A program made the translations under genes and the position numbers. This document shows, piece by piece, positions 36,079-47,632 of a stretch of DNA of 64,000 nucleotides. This stretch comes from Tetrapyrgos nigripes. Taxonomy: Eukaryota > Basidiomycota > Agaricomycetes > Agaricales > Campanellaceae. Every line of letters starts with the position of its first letter. Position 1 is the first letter of the stretch. The stretch is taken from positions 806,001 through 870,000 of the forward strand of contig JAACJM010000015.1 in assembly GCA_013368315.1 (NCBI GenBank), read 5' to 3'. The notes below the pieces were generated by a model, which saw nothing but the letters and a program-made list of their open reading frames with translations, was not told where the DNA came from and did no database searches.

Positions 36079-36255
36079 ATACTTACCTTGATGGCACAGA
36101 TCCCTTCATGTTCCCGGGTTTGTGGGCCGTGGAGACCCTTCATAGCACGGCGACCTTGTCCATACAGAGGGTGTCTGCGGTTTGTATAGGCTTCGGCTTA
36201 TGCACCGTCTCAATATTTTCCTGTCCCACATCGGCCACTCTGGCTGGGTGGGCTC
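36079..36255 (+). ncRNA. U1 spliceosomal snRNA, copy A
   Basis: Nearly identical to the copy at 19.4 kb from ATACTTACCT to the closing stem CCCAC..GGTGGG. Predicted fold as for copy B: helix H GATGG/CCGTC, stem I CACAGATCC/GGGTTTGTG, stem II GCCGTG/CACGGC, a TTCG-capped stem, the AATATTTTCC stretch at the Sm position, and stem IV. The stem I loop reads CTTCATGTTCCC, keeping UCANG but losing the A that follows in copy B (TCACGTA). The base changes in stem I (GATCC versus GGCCC) keep pairing. The gene sits between the RhoGEF gene and SEC21, in convergent orientation with SEC21 about 210 bases away. Confidence 0.84.
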
Positions 36256-36280
36256 TTTTTTTATGACGGTCCGCTACCCT

Positions 36281-36297
36281 AACCCTAGATTAGGGTT
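36281..36297 (+). other. Telomere-like palindrome downstream of U1 copy A
   Basis: AACCCTA-GAT-TAGGGTT, a perfect 7-bp inverted repeat about 25 bases after the end of U1. It is matched by CCCTA-TTC-TAGGG after copy B. It resembles two head-to-head CCCTAA telomere units, but is probably a local hairpin or 3' end signal. Confidence 0.5.
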
Positions 36298-36467
36298 GGA
36301 AGAGGGGGGAGGTGGCCCCATATGATGCTCTGTGATTGTCGGTGTCAGTTTACAGGATGTCTTTTGTAGCACCCATCCACGTAATTTTAATGCAGTGAAA
36401 TCCTTTATTGCAGACACGAAAGAAAACAACAGGCTGATAGTACGATAAATACCAAACCGATTAACGT

Positions 36468-39400
36468 CTAACCACCAACGGCAGCCACCACCAAGTCACA
36501 GATCTCTTGTTTCTCTGCCCGTACTCCAAGCTCTAGAGTCACTCCTTGCCCTTTTGAGAAAGTCATGCGACAACGAACAAGAACTTTTCCTCCTCCACCA
36601 ATCACCAAACCCGATAGCTGCAATGTATGTACAGTAGGAGATTGTGGAATCTCTGTGCCTCCAAGAGGTTCCATTTTGAGTACCTCGACAATAGAATCAC
36701 ATGCAGCTATAAAGAAAAGAATATGTACATCAGCAATGGCAGTGAAAACCCAAGAGGACACACCTTTCAGACTCTCCATTGCAGAAAGTGCAAATGTCTC
36801 CGTAGCATTGGGTCCTGAACGTAACCAGTCCCATTCAGATCCAAACGTCGCATAGCTAGGCACGATATAATCCCCTCCTGCACTGACTTCAACCTCTTCC
36901 AAAGGATACTCATCCTCGTAACCCTCTTCCTCAGGCTCACCAGTCGAAGGATCAACCTCCTTACTGACAAACTTGAGTGTACACGAGAACGATGCGACTG
37001 CGTATTCGCCGGGGTCTTGACGGGTGAAAGAGACGTAGACGATTCCGGGAGATGTTGATGAAGAAAGGGTGGGGATGGGGATAATGAAATCTTCGGTCAA
37101 ACCAGACTCTTCATTGTCGGGTTGCATGATGACAGAGACTTGCTCAAGGACAGTATCTGGAAGGGTATTCGAAACATTGAACTACAGGGACATATCATAA
37201 TCAGCACGATGCGGTAGAGAAAAAGGGACGAGGAGCACGCACCTGGAAGACAATGTGCTCCTTGAAAATATGCTTGACGCATGTAACCTGGTACTCTGTC
37301 TCACTCTCAGTGAGTTGAGCGGGAGTAGCACTGCTGTTGAGCACAGGACCATAGGAAGCGAATTCGGGCACCTCGGCCAATTGCTGAGCATATGCAGATT
37401 GCAATTCGGCAGCTGTTGGGGGCGGTGGTGAATCGGAAGTTTTCTTTGATGTAGGAACACCAATTGTCTCCAGCGTGCTGGGACCTGTCGATATATCACG
37501 ATGAGGAATGTTTTCGACAAGAAAAAAAGAGTAGACATACGAGCAGCTTCCTGAGCAGCCTGCGCACGACTGATTTTGGGCACTGAGGATAAGTCTAGAG
37601 GTTGTGTAGCTGCTTCCGGTTCCTTAATGTAGGCAACCAGTTTGGACTCGAGAGCAGACAGTGAGAACACAGATTCTGCAGCAATCAGCATACTTAGTCA
37701 GTCAATGATCGCTGAAGCTCACCTTCTTTCACGTAGGTATTAGCAAGAGGTTCCTCCTTGAAAACCTTTAGGTACAAAGCCGCACGATCACGGACTTCAT
37801 CGTCAACGTCATCCAAACATCTATTCAACAGAACACGGATACTCTTCTGCAAAGCAGAGTCCGCAGCATTGACACCAAACTTGGCCAAGCTAGTCACTGC
37901 TGCAGCACGGACTGTCGCATTCTCCAAGACGACGCGATTGTAGATGAACCGAATGAACTTGGCGGGCTGAGGGGATTTGGGGCCTTCGATACCGAGAAGA
38001 TGCAAGATTCGGACGGAGAGTTTGGTGAATTCGCAATCCTCGATGAACTCGCAAAGGTGCGAGAGGGCTTGCTCCTTGCAATCCGAAATGAACTTGATCA
38101 TGTCAAAGATGGCCTCGACTACGGCACGCTTGAAGTCGTAGCCACCTTCGTCACGTAGTACTCCGGACAAGAACGAAAGCATAGAGGCGTGTTTGGCGGG
38201 GAATTTGAGGCAGAGTGAACGAACAGCGTCGACGATGATGACTTTGAATTCGTCGCTAATTTCAGCCATGAAACCTGTGATCTGCTTGATGAGACGGTCC
38301 ACAGAGGCTTCATTGCCGGTCTATTTGAATGATCTCAGACTCTGGCAAGATGAACAACACTTTTACTGACCTTAAGCAAGGTGGTGATCGCGTAAGTGGC
38401 GACACTCCTGTTAGGATCAGCGATGAGGCCTTCCAAGTCAACGTTGCATGTAGCCACGCTCGCAGGATGAATCAAAGCCAGTGCAGCCAGGGTACGGGTA
38501 GCAGCGAATTTAAGAACAGGCTTTGGTGACGACAGGAAGAGTTGTAAAACTAAACGACCCAGGTCAGAAGAGAAAAAGAAAGCTGGATGCTTGTTGCTCA
38601 CCTGAAATAGACTTGGTGAGTTGTGCCGGTGTTACATGCCTCATCTCGCATATTACACGAGCTGCCTCAAAGTTGACCATATCACTCTTGTGTCGAAGCC
38701 AACCCTCCAGGAGATCGAGCATCTGTCTCTGGACACTGCAAGCAGACAAGTCAGAAATCAGAAGTTAAGCTTGATGGGCAAGTGCTTACTTGGGATCTTC
38801 CTCCATAACTTTAGCAGCGTACCGAATCAACATGCAAAGGGCCATGGGGTTCTTCAAGGTCGTACCAGCGCCAGACTTTCCTCCACCAAGTTGTTGGATC
38901 ATTTTGGTCACTGCCATTCTATCCTGCTGACGCATGAGATAAAGAAGACCCAAGGCATGGTATTGCGTAGTATAGCTGGAGGATGGAATTGCTTGTTGTC
39001 CACTCGGCGCGTTAGAACTACCACCAAAGCCAAGGTAACCTCCGCTGCTATTTGACGATCCAAAGAAACTCGACGAGCTCTTTGCATTCACGGCTTCTTG
39101 TGCTTCATTAACCCATCTTTTAACGACATCTTTGGCGAAAGGGAACATGTGGTATGAAGAAATGAGGGCTGCTGAAGAGATTGATGGATTTCGGTCGACG
39201 ATAGCTGCCTTGAAGAATCTTTCGACACCTTGTGCCATGGATGGCTAGAGAACAAGGAGCATATACCTTAGCCAAAATATCGAGGCATATATGCTGTGAC
39301 ACGTACGTCTATGATACGGCAGAGAGCCCTGATAGCATTTGCGCGATATATGACCTCCGAGTTTGGTTGCATATCCTTCATTATACTACTTGTGACCATG

Positions 39401-39760
39401 ATAACATCCTCCGCAGTGGTTGCTAATTCCTTGATGGCGAGATAAACTGCTTGCCGTAGAGCGCTCTAGGTAAGAAGAGGTAAGCCATTTCATTGTGCAG
39501 CACGATAGGCGACATACATCTTTGTGTTGGAACAGTTTTGTCGTTCCAAAGAACAGCGTCGTCGCCTCCTGTGTCCCAAACGTCTCGCCGACATAAAGTA
39601 GGTAGACTATGCGCGTAAGAAGTGCTCTGCACTTTCGAGGGCTAATCGGAGATTCGTTGAAAACACGAGCTTCTTGGATTATGGTTGTTTTGTTATTGTA
39701 GTATGAGCTGAGACCGCTCTCGTCTTCTTTTTTGGACAAGGTGAGGCTGAAGGACGCCAT
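36468..39760 (-). CDS. SEC21: Coatomer (COPI) subunit gamma
   Basis: Essential COPI coat subunit for Golgi-to-ER and intra-Golgi vesicles. N-terminus [20 protein letters not shown] and [20 protein letters not shown] (the classic gamma-COP start), then [20 protein letters not shown] and adaptin HEAT repeats: DLQRKD-type helices, [80 protein letters not shown] and [21 protein letters not shown] linker ([20 protein letters not shown]) precedes the appendage domain ([20 protein letters not shown], then [20 protein letters not shown]). The end is [17 protein letters not shown]. Length about 920 aa, as usual. A Ser/Gly-rich insert ([20 protein letters not shown]) interrupts the HEAT region. About nine short introns. 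Confidence 0.95.
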
Positions 39761-40167
39761 TATCGGCGAGTCGGTCGTCTATGGCCTGCGAGTTTACGTG
39801 GAAGCCTTGTTTGCGGTAGATTTTGTTTGCCTGCATCGCCAGAAGTAAATAACGCGTCCTCTTCCGCTACTGCCAACAGGCCAACAGGAAAATGCTAGAT
39901 TTCTTCTTCAACTGTCAGCCAAATGGATTGGCTTGCGATATCATGAAGCTGCTATATAATGTTTCTCTTCATTTTTCGAGGTCTCGACATCGAGACGATC
40001 TATTTAACCAATGGGCACCATTTATCATTTCAACTTTCAATTTCCAAGGTATGGACATTACCAAAGCTAATCAAGAACACTACATTACTCTGGTTGTCAC
40101 CTGCAGATACGGAGATGACATATTGACAGCGTCCTCGTGTAAGCCGCCAGCAGACTTGGGACTAAAC

Positions 40168-41073
40168 ATGACCAACAATTTCGAGCTGACTATAAGCTCT
40201 CCACTCAAGCCAGCCGGTAAGCTTATCTTGGTTCCTTCTTGAAGACAAGCTTAACCTTTCTGTGGACAGGCATCCCTTTAGAAGACGCCGTCATTGCAGC
40301 AGGAAGAGAACTGCTAGCTTCAACAGCTTCGTGGAAGCAGGGTAAAACATACCGAAAGGTTGTGAAGACTCTATCTCGTGCAAAAGATCCCAGAGACGCA
40401 GCTGGATGGCATTGCCGCGTGAGCGAACACAAACCAGAGGAGGCCAAATTCGACGAAATGTGGGAGACACTTGGGAAGAATAATGCTATGACACAACTGC
40501 AGTGACTAGCTTCTCTTTGTCTAACTGTGAAATAAACAACTTTATTTTCGTTCTTAGGTTCGTCCCAGAAATCAAAGAGGCCATCAAGGTGAAAGAAATA
40601 TCTCCAACGGCATCCATATGGTCCTTTACCTACAAATTGCCTCCACCATTTTCACCTCGTGTATATACAGTACTTCAGGTGACCCACCTCGATGATGTGT
40701 CGCCTCGATCTGTGTATGTCGTTTATTGCCTCACACAGTTGGCTTTGACTGAAACTCCCTGCAGCATTGTCGTGTCTGTCCCCATAGATTTGTCAGAGGA
40801 TCCAGGACTTGCAGAATCAACGGGAAAAGGCGTGAAAGGTCGTTATGTTGTCGTTGAGCGGTTCATGGAGCTCGAGAATGGGAATACAGAATGGCGCATG
40901 GCGACGACTGGCACGGCTGGTGGGAGCATACCTGCTGCTATTGTTGAATGGACTATGGCGAGTAAGATTTCTGAGGTGTGTAGTCGTCTGCATTTTTGCA
41001 AACTCGCTGAATACCTTGACAGGATGTACCCAACTTTATGAGATGGCTTCGCCGGCGCAAGTTATCAAAATGA
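40168..41073 (+). CDS. DUF3074 (START-like) domain protein
   Basis: Four exons: 40168-40216, 40270 to about 40500, about 40559 to about 40976, and about 41023-41073. I chose the ATG at 40168 (MTNNFELTISSPLKPA) because its splice into GIPLEDAVIAAGRELLAS keeps the frame and this start fits the family better than longer upstream frames. DUF3074 features are SWKQGKTYRKVVKTLSR, WHCRVSEH, the signature SIWSFTYKLPPPFSPRVYTV, VVYCLTQL, VKGRYVVVERFMEL, and the ending IPAAIVEWTMASKISEDVPN then FMRWLRRRKLSK. This fold is related to START lipid-binding domains; a lipid or hydrophobic ligand is possible but unknown. About 250 aa. Confidence 0.85.
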
Positions 41074-41342
41074 AGCGTTTGATGGATAATGTGGGATGTC
41101 GCGAATGTTTCTGCAGGTTAATAATGTTCTTTGTCTGTAGTGTAGCGAAACTGAGCAACTCCCGTGTGCCTACACTGGCTTCTTGCAAAGAAAAGTGGAG
41201 GCGTTGAGTCAGAGGGAGTTGCCTTATGGAGATAAGTTACAAAGTTTCGGAGGAACGCGAATCATCATGTATTCAAACCCCTTGATCCTCCACGTCCACC
41301 TCCTGCGCTAGTGACCTACCGACATACCTCACAAGCTGGACA

Positions 41343-43115
41343 ATGGCATCTCCTCAGATACCAGTCATACAATGTTACCAATGCGGCGCTGCGCTCTCGA
41401 AAGTCCCTTTCACTGTCCCTGATCCTCGCATTCTTGAACCTTCCTCGGCCATTCTGGCTCAAATACGCTCAAAGTACATTCCTGCTGAAACCGAGATGGG
41501 CAACATTGCCATAAGAATTGAAGAGGCGCGCCGTGCCATTCACGAGCGCGAGAAGGAGATACGCTGGCTGCGTCCTACGTTGGAGAAGTTGGAGTCGGAG
41601 AGGGATGATCTGCAGCGATATTTGGAGAGTTACAGCACCCTTTCTTCACCAATTCGCAAGCTTCCTGCCGAAATATTGACGGAAATTCTCTCCTATTCCT
41701 CAACTCTGATCATCGGTGACGGCGTACAGTGTCGTACGCTCGACTATTCACAGGTTTGCAGTTACTGGAGGCAGCTGGTTTCTTCATGTAGTCAACTGTG
41801 GTCCACACTGCAGATTGATTTGTATGATGTCGATGCTGAAACCCTCCTGTTGATGAAGCATTACATCGCCAAATCCAACGCCTCGCCTCTTACTCTGCAC
41901 ATCTCGAATTTGGGCGGTGACGCAGCTTCTGAGCCTGATGAGGAGTCCTGGCTCAGTGACTCGGAATATCAGGCTCAGGAGCGCGTCACAGTCAACGCAC
42001 TGCGGGCATTCACAGTTCTCCTTCACCAATCACACAGATGGCGGCATCTGAGTCTTGATGTCCGTGCATCCTTCTTCGAAACATTCGCGGCCGATCCCGA
42101 ATTTTCCTGTTGCGATGTACCGTTCCCTATACTGGAGGCTTTCAACCTCATTAACGGACCGGTTGCATCCCTAGGCACCGATTGTGAACTTGTGAGTGCT
42201 CTTCAGAGGGCACCGCGACTTCAGTCGCTACATTTTCCCGAGGTGTATCTCAAAATGTCATCCTTGAACTCCTATGCCCCACCATTTTCCCAAATAACAA
42301 TCCTTCACATCTGTTGTAACGAAGATCTAGACATTTACACCCTGCTACCCAGGTGTCCCCGCCTGCGAACACTCGAGATTGATCATGGCAAACGCCTGGT
42401 GCTCCCTTCAGTTCCTGTGGTCCATGAATCACTCCGGGATCTGACCTTGTATTTTCCAAATTATAGCCATCTCTCTCTCGTATTTGAGGAGATTACTCTA
42501 CCCAAACTGGTCTCTCTGACTTTGTCATCTTCGACTGTCCCTCATACTCAGGCAGGGGCTTTATATGCTCCTTCGCTTCAACAATGGCTCCCTGATGATT
42601 TCCTCGTCTTTTTGAGCAGATCGGCTTGCTCTCTTAGGAGCCTTTCACTCGGCACATTTGAGATCCTTGGGATCCAGTTGCACCGGATCCTAAGGGTAAC
42701 GCCTGACCTCACTCATCTATCTGTCAAAGAATACCATGTTTCATTCGACCCGTCGTTGCTATTAGCACTCACACTATCCACATCTCCTGATTCCACACCC
42801 CCAGCTCTTCTCCCAAAACTGACTGATCTTGAGGTGGAATGGCATGAGTATAAACATCAGCCGGAGGATGTTTTGAAGCTTGTGTCGATGGTCGAGTCGC
42901 GTTCACTAGGCCGCTCGTCTATCTCTAATTTGAGCGCGGACACGGTGGTGTGTATGAACAAATTCTCGTTCAGGTATTCACCGGTACATTCACCACAGCG
43001 AGGGTACCAGGTCCATCCGGAGTTCTTGTCTCGTATGAAGGCTTTGGCCACGTCTGCCAGCATGAATGTGAGTATGAGGCACATGGATGGGAAACGAATC
43101 AGACTGCTAAAATAG
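41343..43115 (+). CDS. F-box protein with N-terminal coiled coil
   Basis: Single-exon ORF of 590 aa. Residues 1-20 carry a CYQCG pair. Residues 50-95 form a coiled coil (MGNIAIRIEEARRAIHERE, KEIRWLRPTLEKLESERDDL). The F-box-like motif is at about 100-145: SPIRKLPAEILTEILSYSS and YSQVCSYWRQLVSSCSQLWS. The rest is a leucine-rich-repeat-like C-terminal part (LRTLEIDHGKRLVLP, LRDLTLYFPN, LRSLSLGTFEILGIQLHRIL, LTHLSVKEYHVSF). This architecture (coiled coil, F-box, irregular LRR) belongs to a family strongly expanded in mushroom-forming fungi. Likely a substrate adaptor for an SCF ubiquitin ligase; target unknown. Confidence 0.88.
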   Translation: MASPQIPVIQCYQCGAALSKVPFTVPDPRILEPSSAILAQIRSKYIPAETEMGNIAIRIEEARRAIHEREKEIRWLRPTLEKLESERDDLQRYLESYSTLSSPIRKLPAEILTEILSYSSTLIIGDGVQCRTLDYSQVCSYWRQLVSSCSQLWSTLQIDLYDVDAETLLLMKHYIAKSNASPLTLHISNLGGDAASEPDEESWLSDSEYQAQERVTVNALRAFTVLLHQSHRWRHLSLDVRASFFETFAADPEFSCCDVPFPILEAFNLINGPVASLGTDCELVSALQRAPRLQSLHFPEVYLKMSSLNSYAPPFSQITILHICCNEDLDIYTLLPRCPRLRTLEIDHGKRLVLPSVPVVHESLRDLTLYFPNYSHLSLVFEEITLPKLVSLTLSSSTVPHTQAGALYAPSLQQWLPDDFLVFLSRSACSLRSLSLGTFEILGIQLHRILRVTPDLTHLSVKEYHVSFDPSLLLALTLSTSPDSTPPALLPKLTDLEVEWHEYKHQPEDVLKLVSMVESRSLGRSSISNLSADTVVCMNKFSFRYSPVHSPQRGYQVHPEFLSRMKALATSASMNVSMRHMDGKRIRLLK

Positions 43116-43703
43116 CTTGTTAATAGTACTAGTATGTATTATGCTTGAACTGATAATGAAAATATTTATGATTCCAGTACTCGATAGCAACAACTTGAAC
43201 GCAAAGAAAGCAAATACGACGTATACGTATGTTAATAGACAGTGAAATAACAGTGAAAGCATTCCTGATTCATTTTCGAGCTGGGGATGTTCGGCGTTGG
43301 CGGATTCAAACTTGATGGCAACCTCCAGGAAAGGTGGAGAACAAAGACAGTGGTTTGTGCAAGTGCATAGTAATTGCGACAATGTCCGGAACTTGAAGGC
43401 AGCTTGAGGGTTAAAAGTTAAAACGAAGGTGCAACAGTTTTCCGAAGCACTAATGAACACCGTGTCCAAACAAACAAAATATAATAAGACACTATGTATA
43501 TGTACATCTATTACTAGCGACGGCAGACAGTAAAGGTAGGAGTCCAGGTTAAACGTTAAACAACTGTCGAAAAAAAGGAATGCAGTGACCACTGGATGTA
43601 TGTCACTGTTGAGATAGACCGTTCGACCATGATGCGATGAGAGGGCTGGCCTATTACCTTGTGAGCAGCAGACAGGACCAGCTAGAACTTACGGAGTGGC
43701 CTG
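43116..43703. other. Intergenic, convergent 3' ends
   Basis: About 590 bases between the F-box stop and the stop of casein kinase 1 copy 1. No gene or repeat recognised. Confidence 0.45.
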
Positions 43704-44825
43704 CTAGCACACAGTTTGCGTAACAATATAGTCTATCCTGCGCAGTGGGGGATCACACACTTGGTTTTTCCGACGCTGATCAAGCCTAGGGACAAAATCA
43801 TCATCCTCACTCGCCCGTATGCTCCAGTCGAAGACATAGTCGTGGTGATAGCCTTCCTGGAAGAAGACATCACGGAAGAGTCTGCGACAATAAGAGTAGT
43901 CAGGTTTTTCCTCAAAGCGGAGAGCGCGGGCATATTTGAGAAAGACTGTGAATTCGTCAGGGAGGCCTTTGCAAAGGACCTCTGGAGATGTCTTTTTCTT
44001 CTCCGTGATGAAGTTGAGCTTCTGCTTTTTGGTCCTAGCTCTCAGACCCTGCCATGGCAGATGTCCTCGTAGGAAGTATACGAAGGTGTATCCGAGAGCT
44101 TCCAAGTCGTCACGGCGCGACTGCTCAGCACCTATGTGAGTGCTGATGGAGGCGTAACGTGTAGTACCAGTCAAGCTCTTGCCTTCCTTGTAAGGGATGT
44201 GGGTACGGGTTCTTGGGTCCCGGTACCTCTTCGCAAGACCAAAGTCAATGAGGTTGACCTGGTTGCCCCACTCTCCAGTGCCCATCACAAAGTTATCGGG
44301 CTTGATGTCACGATGAATCAGATTTCGAGAGTGGACGAACTCGATGCGATGGATCTAGACACTGCTATTAGAGTCATAAGAACGCCATTGAGCACGACGA
44401 CTCACCATCTGGTCAGCGAGAAGAAGAACTGTCTTCAAGCTGAACTTGCAATCGCAGAAGTTGAAAAGGTTCTCAAGAGATGGGCCGAGGCGATCCATGA
44501 CCATGGCGTTGTAGTCACCAACCTTTCCAAACCACCGAACTGAGGGAATACCAACACCATCCTCTATTATCTGGTAAATTTTGTACTCATGCTCTAGCTG
44601 GGGGTATTCATTCTTGACGTCTTCTAGCTTAACAGCGACCTCCTCTCCAGAAATAACATTTGTTGCGAGATAGATGTTACCTGACGAAAACGTTGAAAAA
44701 AGGGTACGCGTACTAGATTAGAACGAGCTGAACGTACCAAAGGATCCACTTCCAATCTGCTTGACCAGCTTGTACTTTCCGCCCCCTACTCGTACATCTG
44801 GTTGACGAGAGCTTGTAGCTGCCAT
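43704..44825 (-). CDS. Casein kinase 1 family protein kinase, copy 1 (divergent)
   Basis: Starts [20 protein letters not shown]; the first exon ends in GSGSFG and a GTACGT donor. The next exon gives [20 protein letters not shown] and [20 protein letters not shown], then after a GTGAGT...TCTAG intron, [20 protein letters not shown]. Further CK1 motifs: [60 protein letters not shown]. The catalytic Lys, HRDIKPDN and DFG are present, so it is probably active. Compared with copies 2 and 3 it is much more divergent. It also lacks the exon encoding the Gln/Arg-rich tail and ends in a short unrelated tail ([15 protein letters not shown], ending VTQTVC). The family acts in DNA repair, endocytosis and vesicle traffic. 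Confidence 0.88.
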
Positions 44826-46396
44826 GGTGGAGAAGAGGAAGGTGACCGTGAGCCAACAAACGCGAACAGTGACATGCTTTATAGGAAGACGCGCGTTGTT
44901 TGGTCTTTTCAATGTGTCCCTAATCGGCGAGCAATAGGCTCACGAGGCAAACTCTCTATTATATATTGTTTCCGAACAACAACCAACGACAACGCGCCAT
45001 CATATAGCGACAGGACGTATGTACCAGACAGACTGAGCAGAAAGAAAAAGGAGCGAGTGCGGGCGATTTAATCACGAGAAGGAATAGGACGTGTGAAAGC
45101 TATACACTGCCATAATACAGAGCTGTATTTACGATGTATGGCCAGAATGACTGTCAGAGAAAGGTATATTAGTAACCTAAACGCACACATCCGCAACTGC
45201 CCAATCCTGCCTACCACCACCACACGCGGCGCCCTCTCTTGACAACTCGCCCTCAACGCAGATTTTCGAGACAAATCCACGGAGAGGTGGCGACGAGAGG
45301 ATGAAAACGCACAGCAAATCGATACCGGAGCCTGAGGAAACAGCGGACCACAAAACATAAATCACCACTACCACCACCGCGGCGCCCTCTCTCGACAACT
45401 CGCCCTCAACGGAGGTTTGATATAGAACCCACGGAGAGGTGGCGACGAGGGGACGAAATACACGAAAGGGAAGGATAGAGAAGCCGGACGTAAAGTGAAT
45501 GAGAAAGGGGAATGACGATCACAAAACGCGGAACCCTCTCTCGACTACTCGCCCTCTGCTGAGTTGGTTCTGAGATGAAAACCACGAAGAGGTGGCGACG
45601 AGAGGACTAGATAGCGCTGAAGAGGACCAAGATACCAGGGGGAGCAGTAGACAAGGAAAGGTAAAAAAGATATGATGTTAAGGAACGTGTGGTTGTAGCG
45701 GTAAGAGGATAATTATACACGTATGAAAAATGGGATTGGATTGGAGTGGAGAAGCTTGAAAAGGGGAATTCGTATACTTGACATGGAAGAGACACGGTCG
45801 CTGAATGATGATAAATATGTATATCGTGACGGGGGAAAATGGAAAAGGGAAAGGCTGATCATCCTCCCTCTCCGAGGATCAGGAGGTCAATCAGCGTGAA
45901 AGAGAGAAAGTGACCGTGTTGAAAAGGGAAAGGAAGGCAATTCTTAGCCAAGTAGTGGTGCAGGTGTAATGTAAATCTGAATCTGCTTAAGATGGGATAA
46001 TACTACCGATAAGAAGCAGAACGAGAAAATGTTGACCAGCGAAGACGAGCAAAGCATGACGGACTCGGGAATGAGACGGCAGGACCTTGGCGTGACCCAT
46101 CCTTTCTTGCTATTTGTTCGAAGCGAAGCCTCCACAAGCCAACCTCCTGCGACGCCGCGGCTAGCGCGTACTCCTACAGCGACACACTCGACTGACTGGG
46201 CGATACTCTATTGCAACTTCCCTCCACCCCCACATCGCCCGCATACACCAGGACGCAAAAGCCGAAACACACACAACCGACTCAACCAATGGACATCTAC
46301 CAAATTTCGGGTTCACGACCACGACGCTGCTGACCAACAGGCATACACCAGGACGCAAAAGCCGAAACACACACAACCGACCCGACCAATGGACAT
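44826..46396. other. Spacer between CK1 copies 1 and 2, repeat-rich
   Basis: About 1.57 kb: promoter of copy 1, three tandem copies of a repeat (listed separately) and the 3' flank of copy 2. The part 45610-45960 is homologous to 49000-49390 in the next spacer, so the spacer is part of the duplicated unit. No further gene. Confidence 0.6.
45225..45607. repeat. Three imperfect tandem repeats of about 150 bp (R1-R3)
   Basis: Repeats start at 45225, 45378 and 45527. Each has a conserved left block CGCGG..CCCTCTCTCGACAA followed by CTCGCCCTC, a variable centre of about 25 bases, and a right block CACGGAGAGGTGGCGACG followed by AGAGGA. CCTCTC on the left can pair with GAGAGG on the right, so each repeat can form an imperfect hairpin. 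A single related copy lies at 48917-48998. Confidence 0.75.
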
Positions 46397-46440
46397 CTAC
46401 CAAATTTCGGGTTCACGACCACGACGCTGCTGACCAACAG
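46241..46440. repeat. Perfect-length 100-bp tandem duplication over the CK1 copy 2 stop
   Basis: Units 46241-46340 and 46341-46440 are the same length and differ at only two bases. Each contains the last coding bases, the stop codon and the start of the 3' flank of CK1 copy 2. Confidence 0.95.
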
Positions 46441-47632
46441 GTCCAGGGGCAGCTTGTTGCTGGCGAGTGTGGGATCGAAGCCTAAATATCAAAATTAGGG
46501 TCTGTAACGCCAAAACAATGAGTAGACTTACATCCTGTCGCTCTGACGATATTCTTCATCCTCGTTGATGACCTTGCGCCTTGTCTTACTAGTTCCGGCA
46601 GCTTCTTCCTGGGTCCTCTGTACACTCCAGTCGAACACGTAATCGTATTGGTAGCCTTCACGGACAAAGAGGTCACGGAAGAGTTTGCGCAGGTATGAGT
46701 AATCAGGTTTGTCGTCGAAGCGGAGAGCACGAGTGTAGTTGAGGAAAATGCCGAACTCGTTAGGGAATCCTCGGCAAAGCAAGTCAGTCGGAGTGGTCAT
46801 CTTCTTCTCCATGATGCGATCGTATTTCTGCTTCTTGGTAGCAGCTTTCAGACCCTGCCATGGGAGAGCGCCACGTAGGAAATACATGAGGACGTAAGCG
46901 AGAGACTCAAGGTCGTCACGACGGGCCTGCTCAACACCCAAGTGAGTGTTGATGGAGGTGTAACGGGCGGTACCCGTCAAATTCTTATTCTCTCTGTAAG
47001 GAATATGGAGGTGGGTCTTTGGGTCACGGAACTTCTTCGCAAGACCAAAGTCGATGACGTTGACCTGGTTTCCGCGTTTTCCGATGCCCATCACAAAGTT
47101 ATCGGGCTTGATGTCGCGGTGAATGAAGTTACGAGAGTGGATGTACTCGATACGGGAAATCTGGAAGGATGTAAGCGCCCAAGAGGCAAGCCGTTAAAGG
47201 CTGATGACTCACCAGCTGGTCAGCGAGGAGAAGGACCGTCTTCAGGCTGAATTTGCGGTTGCAAAAGTTGAACAGATCCTCGAGAGATGGGCCAAGGAGG
47301 TCCATGACCATGGCATTGTAGTCGCATTCGGTCCCAAACCACCGCACAAAAGGAACACCAACACCGCCGGCAAGGGTCTTGTACACTTTGGACTCGTACT
47401 CAAGCTGAGGATGCTTAGCTTTAACAGACTCAAGCTTGATGGCGACCTCCTCTCCGGAGATGATATTGATTCCGAGATAGATGTCCCCTACAGAAAATGT
47501 CAGAAAATCGTAGCATAGGCAGCACAGAGTCCAGAGTCGAACGCACCGAAGGAACCGGAACCTATCTTCTTTCCCAGTCTGTACTTTCCACCCACTCGTA
47601 AGTCTAATCTGTGAGAGCTACTGTCTGCCATC
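46397..47632 (-). CDS. Casein kinase 1 (Hrr25/CK1-delta-like), copy 2
   Basis: Starts [20 protein letters not shown]. Introns interrupt after GSGSFG and after LLLADQL, as in copy 3. CK1 motifs: [120 protein letters not shown]. The C-terminal linker is [20 protein letters not shown] and then RQSDRM. A final exon, joined by splitting the Met codon (AT|G), adds [12 protein letters not shown] and [11 protein letters not shown]. All catalytic residues are present. About 97% identical in protein to copy 3 over the kinase domain by eye. The 3' end of the last exon is duplicated in tandem; the first stop met by the ribosome is at 46397-46399. Confidence 0.93.

Noticed and set aside
36281..36297. Interstitial telomere
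   Set aside because: Only two head-to-head CCCTAA-like units in a palindrome; the same position after the other U1 copy carries a variant, so a hairpin or 3' signal is more likely.
39892..40242. Longer N-terminus for the DUF3074 protein starting MLDFFFNCQ
   Set aside because: Sequence before MTNNFEL is not family-like; the ATG at 40168 gives the expected start and splices in frame.
45225..45607. CRISPR-like array
   Set aside because: Only three units at ~150-bp spacing with diverged repeats in a eukaryotic genome; conserved parts are not direct short repeats with unique spacers.
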